DNA from: Austropuccinia psidii
Taxonomy: Eukaryota > Basidiomycota > Pucciniomycetes > Pucciniales > Sphaerophragmiaceae
Assembly: GCA_023105745.1 (NCBI GenBank)
Contig: JALGQZ010000004.1
Coordinates: 10,690,451-10,754,450 of the forward strand
Direction of reading: 5' to 3'
DNA length: 64,000 nucleotides
Below the pieces are notes generated by a model that worked only from the letters and a program-made list of their open reading frames with translations, was not told where the DNA came from and did not search any database. Positions 46,710 to 58,543 of this stretch are shown one piece after another. A program made the translations under genes and the position numbers. The number at the start of each line of letters is the position of its first letter. Within the stretch, counting starts at the first letter, position 1.

Positions 46710-48682
46710 TGTAAGGTTTGACTATGAAACAATAAGTAAAAATTACTAATATTTTACTTATTATACTATGAATGTCCTTATAAATGAAATAAAGAGGATA
46801 AAAAAATAATTATAATAATAAAGAATTATTATAATTAAGGCGTAAAAATAATTCTATTATTAATAAAATATAATAATATAATTTATATTATAAAATATAA
46901 TATAATAAAATAAATATATTAATATAAAATAATTAATATATTTAAAAGCACTTCATTGTTGTTACAAAGAAATAATAAAGGCGTAAAAAATTGTTTTTTA
47001 TTAATAAAAAACAATTAATAACAATAATATTACCAATATTAAAGCTATAAATTAATATAAATACTATTTATATTAATTAAGGAATTATTAAAATAATAAT
47101 AAAGAGAAAATTATTGTAATAAGAGAAAATAACCTACTTTTAACACTTAATATAATAATTTTGTAATATTTCACGCCAAAAAATATAAATACAACCTTTT
47201 AAAATTGTATTCACAATAAAAATAAAGAAAATTACTAATATTTTTGATTTTTATGTGGCAATGAGTTTCTAGAGAGATTTTTAGCAAAAACAATTAAATA
47301 AATGATTTAATCACGTCAAAATGGATGATTATAACAAGGTGGTCTTTGGTCTTTAATAATATAATAGTATTATATATAAAGAATAAAGAAATTACCTTTG
47401 ATTTAATGGATTTAATGTTTTTTATGCGTCTGAGGGGAAAACAGAGTAAAAAGAGCTCTCTTTATAGTAAATACCTCCCTCCTAGAGTCCAACAGGCTTC
47501 TAGTAGACGTGCACTGATCATATTCACTGGAATTGATCAATATTTTAAGGTTTGAGGATGATTACATCATGATCAAACCATATTACATCATTATTACACC
47601 ATTATTTAGAGTTATCACTATAACTCTGAGTTTGATGACATCAGAGGCTTGGCAGAACCCCAAATTTCGTGAATTTTATTAGTTTTAATCATAAACTAAT
47701 AGTATTCACCAATTGTATCACTCATATGACTGTTAAACTTAATTTAAGGTTACAGTAGGTGATCATAACTGCTCAATTTAATCTCAAACTTGAATCTTTA
47801 ATAACTTTGAATTTTTACACGCTACAGCAATTCAGAGAGTGAATTCTGATAGCCTGACATAACCTTATTATGCTGCCAAGAGCCTTTCATTACATCATCA
47901 AAACTCTAATTTTGATGATTTTTCTTGTAACTCATCTTTTCTGTCAAAATTCAATATTTTAAACTTCAAACCATGATTTCAGGGGGTTGTACCCTGAATT
48001 TAATAATAAAAATTACATCATTCTTCACGAATAAACTATTAGAATCCAACTGTGTACTTTTTTTTAAGTTTGGACCACTTTCACAACAAAGTGGTCAACA
48101 GCTTTGTTGATTTTTATCAATATTTCATCATAGGTTTTGACCTGTATTATAATTTGTAAAAAAAAGTTTATATCTGTGTTCTTACAGTGATTACGTGGTA
48201 ACTTTATTTTTGGTTCATCACTCTATCTTGTGCATATATTCAGGTTAATTCCTTAAGTATTAGCTTTGGAACTTAGCTCATTAATTGTTTTATGTGTGGA
48301 CTTTTATGGGGAATCCAATGGTACAATTTATTTCACATGTTGTTTCATTGGTTCTTGAAATAAATAAGGATTGATGTTTTTTATAAGGTATTATTCCTTA
48401 TAACTCATTAAATATTGACTTTACAGATATGCCATAAAAATGGTGTATGTGTATTTTACCATGAGGAATCCAATGGTATAATTTATTTCACATGTTGATT
48501 CATTGGTTTTTAAGTTGAACCAATTTTTGTACCAATTTATGGTATTTTTGTATTTTTAAAGTAATTAATTTTAATGTATAATTATTTTAAGTAATTTTAG
48601 TATAATTATCTTAAAGGGTATAATTATTCTGAGTCTTTCTTGTGACCTTATTGGGTATGTGGTCATATCTCAAAGGCTCACA
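46710..48682 (-). repeat. 3' LTR of element H
   Basis: This 1,973-bp LTR runs TGTAAGGTTTGAC... to GGCTCACA as written. It includes two direct repeats of a 45-50-bp block (about 48308 and 48464) beginning GGAATCCAATGGT. On the plus strand 47325-47555 is a 76-codon frame, also present in the other LTR (55909-56139). Confidence 0.92.
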
Positions 48683-48694
48683 TTCCCTACCACC
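48683..48694 (-). other. Polypurine tract of element H
   Basis: On the minus strand this reads GGTGGTAGGGAA immediately before the TGTGAGCC start of the 3' LTR, matching B. Positions 48695-48800 are untranslated. Confidence 0.78.
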
Positions 48695-48800
48695 AAAAAA
48701 GATTGTACCACAATCTGATATGTGTAATTAGGGTATCATCCACTGTCCTACCTCTTCAATAGACTTTGTTAGTCTTGAAGCTCAATAATGCTTAACTTTT

Positions 48801-50528
48801 CTATTTTTCAGGCTTTCTTTCATGTCTGAACCTTCTTAGTAGTTTATCAGCATTTGTTATATCTTTCTCAAGTAGCCATTCATCTTCTTGAGTTGAATTT
48901 CTATACCTTCCAAGGTATTCCCTTTCTTTTTTGTTTCTTGTCCTTCTTTCTTTAAGGACTTTTACTATTTTCTTTTCCTCTCCTTCTTCCAAGGGGGGAA
49001 TTTCAAGTGGGGGTTTATTTCTTAGTGGAAATAACTCCTTGTCACTTGAACTGTAAGGTTTTATCAGACTTACAGGGAAAGTTGGGTGTTTGTTCATTAG
49101 TTCACCTGTGAGTTCCAATTGCACAGCATTGGGTCCATGAAGTGCTTTTATCATAAATGGTCCTGCAAAGGAATCTTTCAATTTCGTTGGGCCTCTTATG
49201 TTATTGAAATTAAGGGTTGATACTAAGACCAAGGCTCCTATTTTGAAATCAGGTGGCTTATGACTTTTATCCCATCTTTCTTTTGCATATTTGAAAGAAT
49301 CTGGCATACATCTGTTTGCATGGTGTATTGCCTTGTCAAGCATCATCTTAAAGCTGCTTGCTGTTGGATGTATATCCACTAAGTCCTTTTTGAGGGTGTC
49401 ATAAGGAAGTCTTGGATTCCAACCTTTTTCTAGCATTGCTGGTGTTTTGCCAGTAGAAGAATGGATTGATGTCTTATATGCTAGTTCAAGAGCTGGTATT
49501 AGTGTACACGAATCATGGGTAAAACCATCATAATCTTTGAATTCTAGCCCATAAGCACAGAATCTTCTGATCATGTCCTCTAAGGTCTGTATCATTCTTT
49601 CTGCTAAGCCATCAGTTTGAGGATGGTAAGCTGTTGAGAATGATAGCTTTGTCCTAAATAAGTTATGGAGATTTGTCCATAATGCTGAAGTGAACTTTGG
49701 CTCTCTGTCACTTATAATATTCTGGAATAAGCCTGTATGGCTAATAACTTTATTCCATATCATTATGGCTGTGTCCATAGCTGTGTCATCTTTATGACAT
49801 GGTAAGAACATGGGAGTTTTACGGTATCTGTGAACTAACACTAGGCATGCATTATAACTCCTGTCTCCTCCTGGAGGTAAAGCTGTTACCCAGTCCATAT
49901 GAACTATTTCCCATGGGGATTTTGGTTCTTGGATTTGGATCATCATTCCAAATTTCTTTCCTGTGGCTCTGTTGGCTTTTTGACATCTGTCACAGGTTTG
50001 GCAGTATTCTGTAACATCTTTCTTCCAATTTGGCAACCAAGAGCAGGTTTTCACCCTCTCTAGTGTTCTATCTTCTGAAAGGTGTCCAGCTGCAACACTT
50101 TCATGACATTCATGTAAAATAGTGTTTATCAGGGTTCTATCTGTTAAGGCCATAACACATGTGTGTTTTGTTCTATGGTAAAGGATTCCATCAAGGAGGT
50201 GGAATCTTCCTTCATCATATGCCTTTTTCCATGTTTCATCTAGTTTTGATGAAAGTGATGGGTCTTTGCAGTCTTTCCTTAGAGGTTGGCTTAAGATATG
50301 GCAATTTATGTCTATCTTATAGCTTTCTTTAACTTGGTTAAAGAATTCTGTGCCAATATCTGTAACACATATTCCTTCTATATGGTGTTCTTCTTGTGGC
50401 ACCCATGCTGGATTGTCAGGGGTATTTGCTAGAGCCCATCTACTAAGACAATCTGCATTTTTATGGATATTACCAGATTTGTGAACAATAGTCATTTTCC
50501 TCTGTATTCTTGGATAGCAAGTTGCCAT
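48801..50528 (-). CDS. Element H pol: integrase and chromodomain-like tail
   Basis: A 575-codon open frame holds the end of RNase H/tether ([13 protein letters not shown]), the zinc-binding region (HRTKHTCVM... CDRCQKANR), the catalytic core ([33 protein letters not shown] and E all present) and a C-terminal part ([21 protein letters not shown]). The tail (48801-48990) has EREYLGRY, then EDEWL, and [10 protein letters not shown]. Integrase joins new cDNA to chromosomal DNA; the tail probably reads chromatin. The apparent start is set by a one-base loss near 50500 that separates it from the RT frame, so it is not an independent gene. VDRY has become VHRY. Confidence 0.9.
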   Translation of the reverse strand: MATCYPRIQRKMTIVHKSGNIHKNADCLSRWALANTPDNPAWVPQEEHHIEGICVTDIGTEFFNQVKESYKIDINCHILSQPLRKDCKDPSLSSKLDETWKKAYDEGRFHLLDGILYHRTKHTCVMALTDRTLINTILHECHESVAAGHLSEDRTLERVKTCSWLPNWKKDVTEYCQTCDRCQKANRATGKKFGMMIQIQEPKSPWEIVHMDWVTALPPGGDRSYNACLVLVHRYRKTPMFLPCHKDDTAMDTAIMIWNKVISHTGLFQNIISDREPKFTSALWTNLHNLFRTKLSFSTAYHPQTDGLAERMIQTLEDMIRRFCAYGLEFKDYDGFTHDSCTLIPALELAYKTSIHSSTGKTPAMLEKGWNPRLPYDTLKKDLVDIHPTASSFKMMLDKAIHHANRCMPDSFKYAKERWDKSHKPPDFKIGALVLVSTLNFNNIRGPTKLKDSFAGPFMIKALHGPNAVQLELTGELMNKHPTFPVSLIKPYSSSDKELFPLRNKPPLEIPPLEEGEEKKIVKVLKERRTRNKKEREYLGRYRNSTQEDEWLLEKDITNADKLLRRFRHERKPEK

Positions 50529-51643
50529 CTCAGAATATGTCTATTTGGAGTCTTCATATTTAATAGTGATTCCACAGCATTACAGTCTGTTATTACATCA
50601 AATACTGTGCCATCCAAATAATAATGCAGTTTTTCTAAAGCCCACACTAAGCATAAGCATTCCATTTGGCTGGCTCCATACCTTGCTTCTGTTGGCTATA
50701 TCTGCCTTGAAATGAAACAAATTGGTCCTTCCACTGGTTTATCATTGATAATTTGTGTTTGGTGAAGTGCAGCACCTAGTCCTTCTCCACAAGCATCAAT
50801 GTATAGTTTGAAGGGTAGTTTCCAATCTGGCATTAGAAGAAATGGGGCATTTGTTAGTGAATTTTTCAATTGTTCATATGCCTTGACTCTTTCTTCAGTC
50901 ATTTCATAAACTGTTTGTTGGTCACATAATTTATATAAGGATTTGGCAATTTTTGCAAAGTCCTTTATATGCTGTCTATAGTAACCAGCAAATCCTAAAA
51001 ATGATTGCATCTCTTTTTTGGTTTGAGGCATTGGTTTAAGTAGTACTGCTGCTACTTTATTTTTGTCTATGCCTAGACTAAGTCCAGATACAACATGTCC
51101 TAGTGCTTTTAATTCACTATATGCAAAATGACACTTTTTCCAGGAAATTTTCATATTCACTTGGACTATTTTCTGTAGTACCCTTTCTAGTCTTGTAAGG
51201 TGATTTTCCCAAGTTTCTGAGCAAACTATGATATCATCAATATAGATAATCAACCATCCTTCTGATAATTCTTCAGGAAATATGGTATTAATCATTCTTT
51301 GGTAATGGGAGGGTGCATTTTTTATCCCAAATGGCATTCTTAAGTATTCAAAAATTCCACAGTGGACTATTATCCTCAGTAGTTTTTTGGCATTGTCTGT
51401 TAAGACATTTTGATGAAAACCCTTTAAGGCATCCATAGCTGTAATGAACTTAGCTTGTGACAATTGTGTCAATGTCTCATGGATTCTAGGTATTGGATAT
51501 CTATCTGGAATGGTATAGGTGTTCAGGGCTCTGAAGTCTCCTACCATCCTTGATTTTCCATTATGCCAAGTTATAATGACAGGAGTAGTAACTTCTACCT
51601 GTTCATTATGTCCAACTTTTCTTAATACTCCAAGGTCCATTAA
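50529..51643 (-). pseudogene. Element H pol: reverse transcriptase and RNase H
   Basis: The frame 50696-51640 has [44 protein letters not shown], an intact [10 protein letters not shown] box (51233-51244), [18 protein letters not shown] and RNase [17 protein letters not shown] nonsense TAA at 51641-51643 interrupts it from the upstream part of RT, a TAG at 50693-50695 interrupts RNase H after SRQI, and the match goes on to about 50529. RT copies element RNA into DNA and RNase H removes the template. Both active sites look sound apart from the stops. Confidence 0.92.
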
Positions 51644-52510
51644 TTATTTAATGTGTACCTCTAAGGCTTCTCTAGCCCTTGGAATAGCTGGGTAAGCTGG
51701 TCTTCTTAGTAAGGGTGGGTAAGGCTTTTCCACATTAAGAATTATGTCTACTTCATGTTCAATTATAGCACCTAGTGGCTCTTTGTCAGTTGCAAAGGCA
51801 TCTTCATACTTAAATAAGAGGTTAATCAATTTTTCTTTCATTTTTTCTGTTAATTCTTGATTGAATTCTGCCTCTTTAAGTCGTTCAGATATAAAAACTT
51901 CCTTTTCTGGAATCTTTTCTTCCTTCTTAATAACTGTAATTTGTTTTTTGTTATTTAAGAAGCCAAACTTTTGTCTGTTATTGTCTCCTATAGTAAAATA
52001 TCTATCCTTCTGGTTAGAGATATCTATACCATAGATTGATAAGTAGTCATTTCCCAGGATAAAGTTATTACTGGTACAGTGGTCCATTACCACAAATTTC
52101 ACTTTAATTCTGAAACATTGTGAAGGGTGAGGGAAGATAAGTGTTAAGTCAATTATTCCAAAGGGCATCATGCTTTCACTTGCACTACTAAATTTGACAC
52201 CTTGGATTGGTATAAGTTTTTCTTGCCAGTCTGGAACAATTGTACTTAAATAACTTTTACCAACACAGGTGCAATCTGCTCCTGTGTCCAAGTTCACCTT
52301 TGCTTCTTGGTTATCAACCATGACAATAGTTATACTTGATTTTCCAGCTGTATACCCCATTCCTCTTGCAGGTTTGGTTTTGTACTGTTTGGCATCTTGA
52401 ACATTTGTCAGGTTTGTGTCAGATGTTCCAACTTGTGGTAAGTTTGAGTTGACATCTAGTACTTCATAAATTATATCAATATTATTAATTTCTGCATTAA
52501 TTATATTGAT
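51644..52510 (-). pseudogene. Element H: protease and start of reverse transcriptase
   Basis: The frame 51644-52360 begins with the tail of the Gag linker and holds the protease VNLDTGADCTCVGKSYL (D-T-G, near 52280). It continues through [17 protein letters not shown] and the region before RT ([15 protein letters not shown]). It stops at 51641. Upstream, 52361-52510 is the same frame. The D-T-G active site is complete, unlike that of A. Confidence 0.9.
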
Positions 52511-52825
52511 TTAATCACTTTCAGAAGTTTCTGATTCTTCTGTCTCTTTTTCAGAGTCAGATTCCTCCTCTTTGTCATTGTGGTTTTCTGTTTCCACAAT
52601 TTCATTGATTTTTGCCTTTTTTAGGCAATTATTGGCTAAGTGTCCAATACCTCCACATTTATGGCATTTTCTTTGCTCATTATTATTGGATGTACTGGGC
52701 TTGAAGGATTCTTTTAATTTATCTTTTTTGATAAATGGTTTATTTGGGCTTTTAATGTCCAATTTCTTCCAATTCCTGCCAATTTTTGTTCTTGTCACTA
52801 TGTCTTCCAGTGCATTAATATACTC
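52511..52825 (-). pseudogene. Element H gag: nucleocapsid zinc knuckle
   Basis: A basic region (KIGRNWKKLDIKSPNKP) precedes the CCHC knuckle CHKCGGIGHLANNC (about 52620-52663), with all four ligands present. An acidic Glu/Ser-rich stretch follows (DSEKETEESETSESD) and the frame stops at 52511-52513. The same frame continues from capsid, interrupted by a stop at 52826, to protease. RNA binding and packaging are inferred. Confidence 0.87.
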
Positions 52826-53785
52826 TTATATGGAGCAGGGTTCTATACACCTTCTTCTTAGCGCATGTTCTAGCTCTCCTCCACATTTCTTGAGTATTTT
52901 CATATGCACCATTTTTTGTGACATTTCTGGGTACAATGCATTAAGTCTTTCAACTTGTTTTAAGAGCCAGGTTAAAGGTTTATCTTTGTGTGGGTCAAAG
53001 AAAGAATTTTCAAATGCATTTTCTATTTTGTACCTCCAGGCATCATTTGCCCACTTGGTGATTATTTCTTGTTTCCACCAAGACCAGGTATTTTTACCAT
53101 TTGTTTGTCTTATGCCATAATACCATCTTTTTGCAGATTTCTCAAACAATGAATGTAATCTTGCAGTGATTAATTCATCTGGTATTGCATAGTCTTCTTG
53201 TAACATGTCAATTGTTTTAATAAATGACATGTGGTCATATTCACCTTCTCCTGTGAATGTTGGCCATTATTTCAGCTGACGTGCTTCCTTCATTAAGACT
53301 TGGTTATTTTCTTGGTGACTCAAGTCTGTTATGAAAGAATTTGTCAATTCCTCTTTTGTTTTAACAGGGCTTCTTATATGGCAAAATGGAGTTGATAACT
53401 TTGGCATATTTAAGTTAGCCTCATTCATTTTATCCATTTTTTCAGTAATAAGCCTTATTTCACTTTGAATATCATCTTTTAGATGCATCCTTGCTTCATC
53501 ACCTTTTTCCACATGGTCCAAAAGTAATTTTTGGTGTGATGAAGTCTTTTCTTCAAATTTTTCTACAGAAATACTTAATTTGTCTAATTTTTCTGTAAGA
53601 TTGTCAATACTCACATCATAATTGATTGTCAAAGTTTTATCTTTGATATCACTTATGTATTTGTACAATTCTTGTTGCCCTTGTATTAATTTCTGAGTAT
53701 TGTCAATTAATACTTTTTGTTTATTGTTTTCAATCATAAATTTGATGTTATCAATTTCTTTCTTATTTTGTACAACAAGTTTGGT
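52826..53785 (-). pseudogene. Element H gag: coiled coil and capsid-like domain
   Basis: The frame 53267-53737 is a heptad-like Lys/Glu/Leu-rich stretch, likely a coiled coil (about 155 codons). After a TAA at 53267-53269 (where A has Glu) the same frame gives the capsid core GEGEYDHMSF, W-S-W-W-K, KWANDAWRYK and GGELEHAL (52826-53230). The order and motifs equal A and B. Confidence 0.85.
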
Positions 53786-54598
53786 TCAAGATGATAAGCT
53801 ATTATTTATTTCTTGGAAAGATAATAAACTATTTTTAATGTCTTTAAGAGGTAAAATACTATTTTTAAGCTCTGTTAAAGTATTTAAAACATCAGGAGAC
53901 AAGGTTATTTCTTTGGGAAATGGGGTTGTCTCATTCTTTGTTCCTCTTTGTCTTTGAATTCCATCAAAGTTCTGGCCATGTTGAAAAAATTGTCCATGGC
54001 ATCTTTTTGGATTTTTGGGATCCTGTAGCTTGGGGAATATGGTTTCCTCCAATTCTTTTTCTTGTTCTTCTTCCCTTCTTGGGGAAGTGGGTTGGCTTGG
54101 GGCTTGCTGGTAGAAGCTACTGGGGCTTCTTCCTTGGTTGCCTCCCTCTTTTTGGTGTGGTAATACTTGATTTTTTTGATTTGAGGTTTGGATGACAGTG
54201 GATTCCATCCATTGGATTATTTCACTATCTCCTGCTCTTTGAGGAACTTTTTCAGGATGTGCCAGGACTTCATCACTCCTTGGTGTATTTGAGGTAGCAT
54301 TTCCCAATCTTTTTCCTTGTACACTGTGTAATACGGCTTGTACTGGCTCATTTAGATTTCTATTTGAGACCTCTGAATGTGATTTGTACCTATTTAAGTT
54401 ACTCATACTTAGTTCCAATTCAGGTTCAGATATCATGGGCATTTCTGGGACTTGCCTTTGGGATAAGGCACTTCCTTGTGTGGATTCTGTTCCACGGGGG
54501 ATATTGCCCTTTCTTTTCCCTTTTGAGGGATCAGTTCTACCTCTGAGTCCAGCTCCATCTGATTGGATGGAGTATTGGGAACCTCTTATGGTAGTCAT
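53786..54598 (-). CDS. Element H gag, N-terminal frame
   Basis: An ATG at 54598 opens a 270-codon frame that starts MTTIRGSQYS, like the M..R.G..Y start of A. Its last 55 codons (PFPKEITLSPDV...) belong to the coiled-coil part and are continuous with 53737. In between, the frame one base on (53905-54351) holds the sequence that matches A, B and D: an MSQYKPYY segment, NGWNP, then RIPKIQKDAMDNFFNMART. So the long frame is not translated homologously across the middle. How the parts are joined (frameshift, splice or damage) is open. Confidence 0.6.
   Translation of the reverse strand: MTTIRGSQYSIQSDGAGLRGRTDPSKGKRKGNIPRGTESTQGSALSQRQVPEMPMISEPELELSMSNLNRYKSHSEVSNRNLNEPVQAVLHSVQGKRLGNATSNTPRSDEVLAHPEKVPQRAGDSEIIQWMESTVIQTSNQKNQVLPHQKEGGNQGRSPSSFYQQAPSQPTSPRREEEQEKELEETIFPKLQDPKNPKRCHGQFFQHGQNFDGIQRQRGTKNETTPFPKEITLSPDVLNTLTELKNSILPLKDIKNSLLSFQEINNSLSS
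53911..53917 (-). promoter_or_regulatory. Candidate -1 frameshift heptamer CCCAAAG
   Basis: In the middle gag frame of H the codons are CCA AAG AAA TAA, with a C before. The -1 frame continues as KEITLS... into the coiled coil. B has the same arrangement at 15856-15862. Confidence 0.4.
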
Positions 54599-55294
54599 AG
54601 TTTAAGGAATAAGAAAAATAAAAGTATTTTAGAATAAAAATTCTTTTCATGGCAATTATAAAAGAGGTGCTCACCTTCAGAGTCTTAAATGGTGGGTCCT
54701 GGAAAGTCTCATTTCTTAGCTTTCTTTCTTTTAGTGATAACTGGTGTTGGAGAGCTTTGACAAGTTTCTTCCACCAATCTCTCAACAGTAGCTTGGTTTT
54801 CTTCTGTTGGGTTATCTTCAAACACTAAAAAAGACAAATAAATATAAGTCTTTTTATAAGAAGTGTTATTTTTTGGTAAGATATGGCAATTTTCCACGTT
54901 GAAATTGCTTTTATATCTTTAAAAAATTGAAATGAATAAATAAATGAATAAAAATGGATAAAAATAACTTTTTTATTGGTTTTTAATATTTTTTAATATT
55001 TTTTATATTTCTCTTTTTAAAGAATGAAAATAAAAAAATGGATATGATTCTTAAAATATAATTTTTTTTAATCACTAGCTTCACTCGAAGAAAGTTCTTG
55101 CAAGTCTAAGGATGTGAAAAACCACGTGTAAGACAGTACAATTGCTTTCCAAATGCCTCAATATCTTTTAAAATCAATAAAATATAAAATTATTATATAA
55201 TTTTATTATTATAAATATAATTTATTATTGGATAAGCCCAATTAGAATCTTTTTAAAAGGTCTTTCAAGTAAATATCACGGCCAGGCCCCCAAA
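54599..55294 (-). other. 5' leader of element H with primer-binding-like site
   Basis: Beside the LTR the minus strand reads TTTGGGGGCCTGGCCGTG (about 55277-55294), in the place of a primer-binding site. A possible 3' splice site (TCTTTTTTAG then TGTTTG) lies at about 54829 and opens a frame to 54709, with a possible 5' site (AAGGTGAGC) near 54675. The rest, 54898-55276, has no coding sequence that I recognise. Confidence 0.55.
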
Positions 55295-56347
55295 TGTAAG
55301 GTTTGACTAAGAAACAATAAGCAAAAATTACTAATATTTTACTTATTGTACTATGAATGTCCTTATAAATGAAATAAAGAAGATAAAAAATAACTATAAT
55401 AATAAAGAATTATTATAATTAAGGCGTAAAAATAATCATATTATTAATAAAGTATAATAATATAATTTATGTTATAAAATATAATATAATAAAATAAATA
55501 TATTAATATAAAATAATTAATATATTTAAAAGCACTTTATTATTGTTACAAACAAATAATAAAGGCGTAAAAGATTGTTTTTTATTAATAAAAAACAATT
55601 AATAACAATAATATTACCAATATTAAAGTTATAAATTAATATAAATACTATTTATATGAATTAAGGAATTATTAAAATAATAATAAAGAGAAAATTATTG
55701 TAAAAAGAGAAAATAACCTACTTTTAACACTTAAAATAATGATTTTGTAATATTTTACACCAAAAAATATAAATAAAACCTTTTCAAATTGTATTTACAA
55801 TAAAAATAAAGAAAATTACTAATATTCTTGATTTTTATGTGGAAATGAGTTTTTAGAGAGATTTTTAGCAAAAACAATTAAATAAATGATTTAATCACGT
55901 CAAAATGGATGATTATAACAAGGTCGTCTTTGGTCTTTAATAATATAATAGTATTATATATAAAGAATAAAGAAATTACCTTTGATTTAATTGATTTAAT
56001 GTTTTTTATGCATCTGAGGGGAAAACAGAGTAAAAAGAGCTCTATTTATAGTAAATACCTCCCTCCTAGAGTCCAACAGGCTTCTAGTAGACGTGCACTG
56101 ATAATATCCACTGGAATTGATCAATATTTTAAGGTTTGAGGGGGATTACATCATGATCAAACCACATTACATCATTATTACACCATTATTTAGAGTTATC
56201 ACTATAACTCTGAGTTTGATGACATCAGAGGCTTGGCAGAACCCCAAATTTCGTGGATTTTATTAGTTTTAATCATAAAGTAATAGTATTCACCAATTAA
56301 ATCACTCATATGACTGTTAAACTTAATTTAAGGTTACAGTAGGTGAT
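55295..56347 (-). repeat. 5' LTR of element H, cut by chromovirus F
   Basis: It matches 46710-47766 with scattered differences up to GTAGGTGAT, where F begins. The outer ~920 bp should lie beyond F. The 76-codon plus-strand frame recurs at 55909-56139. Confidence 0.92.
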
Positions 56348-58016
56348 TCTCACAGGGGCTCTTGTGGAAATACAAGAGTGGCCTGGCACTCAGGAATCAA
56401 GAACTCACTTGGAGGGCTCCAAAGATGATAAGAAATATTATGGAATATATTTCTTAAGCAGAAATAAAAGGAAAGGACAAGTATGCCAAAGAACAAAGAA
56501 TAATAAGAAGGAAGCCAAAGGCCAAAGATAAAAGAAAGCCAAGGCCAAGAAGCCAACCAAGTGAATCCTCAATTCACTGTTTCAACCTGCCAGAAAGAAC
56601 AATGGAATTAGTAAAAGGATATGACCACCAATATCCACTGACAGGCGAGGAAAGAAAAGAGAAAAGGGTGCTAATGACTCACTTAAGATTATCAGTATTA
56701 ACTTTAATAATGTAAAAGAAAATAAGGATAAAAATAAATCCAATATATTAATTAACTGGGGAAAAAGTCCCCAGGTGATGAAAGGTGGCCGGTATATGTG
56801 AAAAGCTGAAAGATTGATCCTGGAAGGTGGATCAATGACTGTATTGTCCGAATCGGGAAATACAGTTCTGGCCATCTTGAAATTTGAGCTGTGTGATTGA
56901 ATTCACACAATGGAATAAGAAGTAGCCCAATTGGGCCAAGGCCATACAGGTTGATTGAAGAAGGCCTGTACGGATGAATTGGGTTGTCCAAGGAGTATTT
57001 AATACTTGATGCCTTGACAACTTATTTGGATGATGTAATACCTCTTGAGAATTGACCTTAGAATAATCCTGAATGAATTGTACCAACCCAACTCCTGCAG
57101 ATACAGGTGGTTGGGATCCTTGCATGATCTTCTGAATTGCCGCCATAGATTGCCAGACTGATGAGCTGAAAAGTCCTCCTTCGAAATGGGCGTTGGAATT
57201 ATGGACCTTGAAATGGAAAGGTGGAAATGGGTCCTGAAAACGTCACCATTGGGTTGCTGAGTAAAAATGGTGCATAATGGTATATAATACCATATATGCA
57301 CCACACCTGCAATCTTGAGTATGGAGTGCATGAAGGAAAGGAAAGAATTCCCCTTAAGTTGAGGGGAAGGCTTGCTGAGCTGATCTGGTGGCCTCTGGTG
57401 GTTGCCAGAGGCCATGGTGGTCCATGGCCAAAATTGGGTCCTATGGTATTTATGGCCAAAAGGGTGTCCAAGAGGGATTTGGTCATTTTTGGGTCCAAGG
57501 AAATAATGGCCAAAATTGGCTCAGGTGGGCCCAATTGTGGTTTGGGACCCACCTGGCCTTCGGGCCTAGGTGGCTGGCCCCTATTGGCCTCATTGGATTA
57601 GGCCAAAAGGGGCCTAATTGGCCTACGGACCGCGGCCCATGGTCCGTACGGACCGTTGAAGCCGTAGGGGGCCTAAATGGCCCAAAAAGGCCATTTAGGC
57701 CAAAACCCCCATAATGAAAGGGGTTGGCCAGGGGCCAATGATGATGGCTAGGGGGTCCAGAACCCCCCAGGCCCAAAATAAAAGATGAAGGCCTGGGGGT
57801 TGGTGAGGTGGAAATTGGCCAAGAAGGCCAATGATGGCAGGATATGGCCTGAGGCCATAAATGATGGTTGAGAGGGGCTATGGCGTAAAAACCATAAAAC
57901 ACCCAAGGGGGCCAATTGGCCATAAAGGACATGACATGACCAATTGGCCCCATCTTGGCTCCAGGTTGGATTGCCGCAGCCATCAAGGAGGAGGGCCAAA
58001 ACTAGTGGTTGTGACA
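56348..58016 (-). repeat. 3' LTR of chromovirus F
   Basis: In element orientation the 1,669-bp LTR starts TGTCACAACC and ends GCCCCTGTGAGA. The half nearest pol (about 57370-57960) is much richer in G+C than the rest of the window and packed with GGCC words, including a perfect 14-bp palindrome at 57641-57654. The left boundary is set where the H LTR match stops, so it could be off by a few bases. Sense-strand frame 56999-57415 recurs in G and in 37316-38588. Confidence 0.85.
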
Positions 58017-58543
58017 GTACCCCCCTACCTTGAATGGTGAGCTCCTGAGCACCAAGATAAGGTAGAAGCCTGTTGAGGCTATTAAGACGGATTGGATGGA
58101 GGAATTCCAGAGGTATTTCATCTTTGAAAAGAGAAATTTTGAACTGATAATAGTTTTGGCATATGAATTGAGGTTGACGTAGTCTTCTCTTGACATTTGG
58201 CTTTGAAAATGTTGAAGGATTGAATTGACGCAGAATTTTGGCATAAAGATCATAATAAAAGAAAATTGAAATGATAAAGAAAGAAAATAAAAGAAAATGG
58301 AACAAAACAGAAAAATAAATAAAAAGAAAAATTTAAGGGGGTTCAATCTTCATCACGGATTTTGAGAATTGAATTGAGAGTGGCCAGGGTACCTGGAAAA
58401 GAGATTTGATGCCAGGTGCTCACAACGTGGCCAAGGTGATGTTTTGGACAGATTGTAGACCCCTCAGGGAAGTGCACACCGGGAAAGGAACTTACTTGTG
58501 GTAGTTGCCAATCCCGCCAGTGCCACAAAAGAAAAACAGCTTG
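58017..58543 (-). other. Chromovirus F 3' untranslated region with polypurine tract and repeated module
   Basis: AAGGTAGGGGGGTAC (58017-58031, minus strand) is the polypurine tract. At 58385-58530 lies an imperfect second copy of a stretch found at 58650-58800, with the shared word GTGGCCAAGGTGATG and a spacing of about 268 bp. The short minus-strand frame 58343-58528 resembles the tail of the chromodomain ORF because of this duplication. Confidence 0.65.

Larger units (their letters stand above)
46710..56347 (-). mobile_element. Element H: nearly complete Ty3/gypsy element
   Basis: LTRs at 46710-48682 and 55295-56347 (truncated by F) flank gag-pol on the minus strand. Gag, knuckle, protease, RT, RNase H, integrase and tail are all present, with catalytic residues intact. 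The known breaks are stops at 53786, 53267, 52826, 52511, 51641 and 50693 and one lost base near 50500. It is the best-preserved copy. It sits in gag of chromovirus G. Confidence 0.92.

Noticed and set aside
47325..47555. 76-codon plus-strand frame in the H LTR, repeated at 55909-56139
   Set aside because: The two LTRs come from one insertion and were identical at birth, so agreement is expected without selection. It is kept only as a note.
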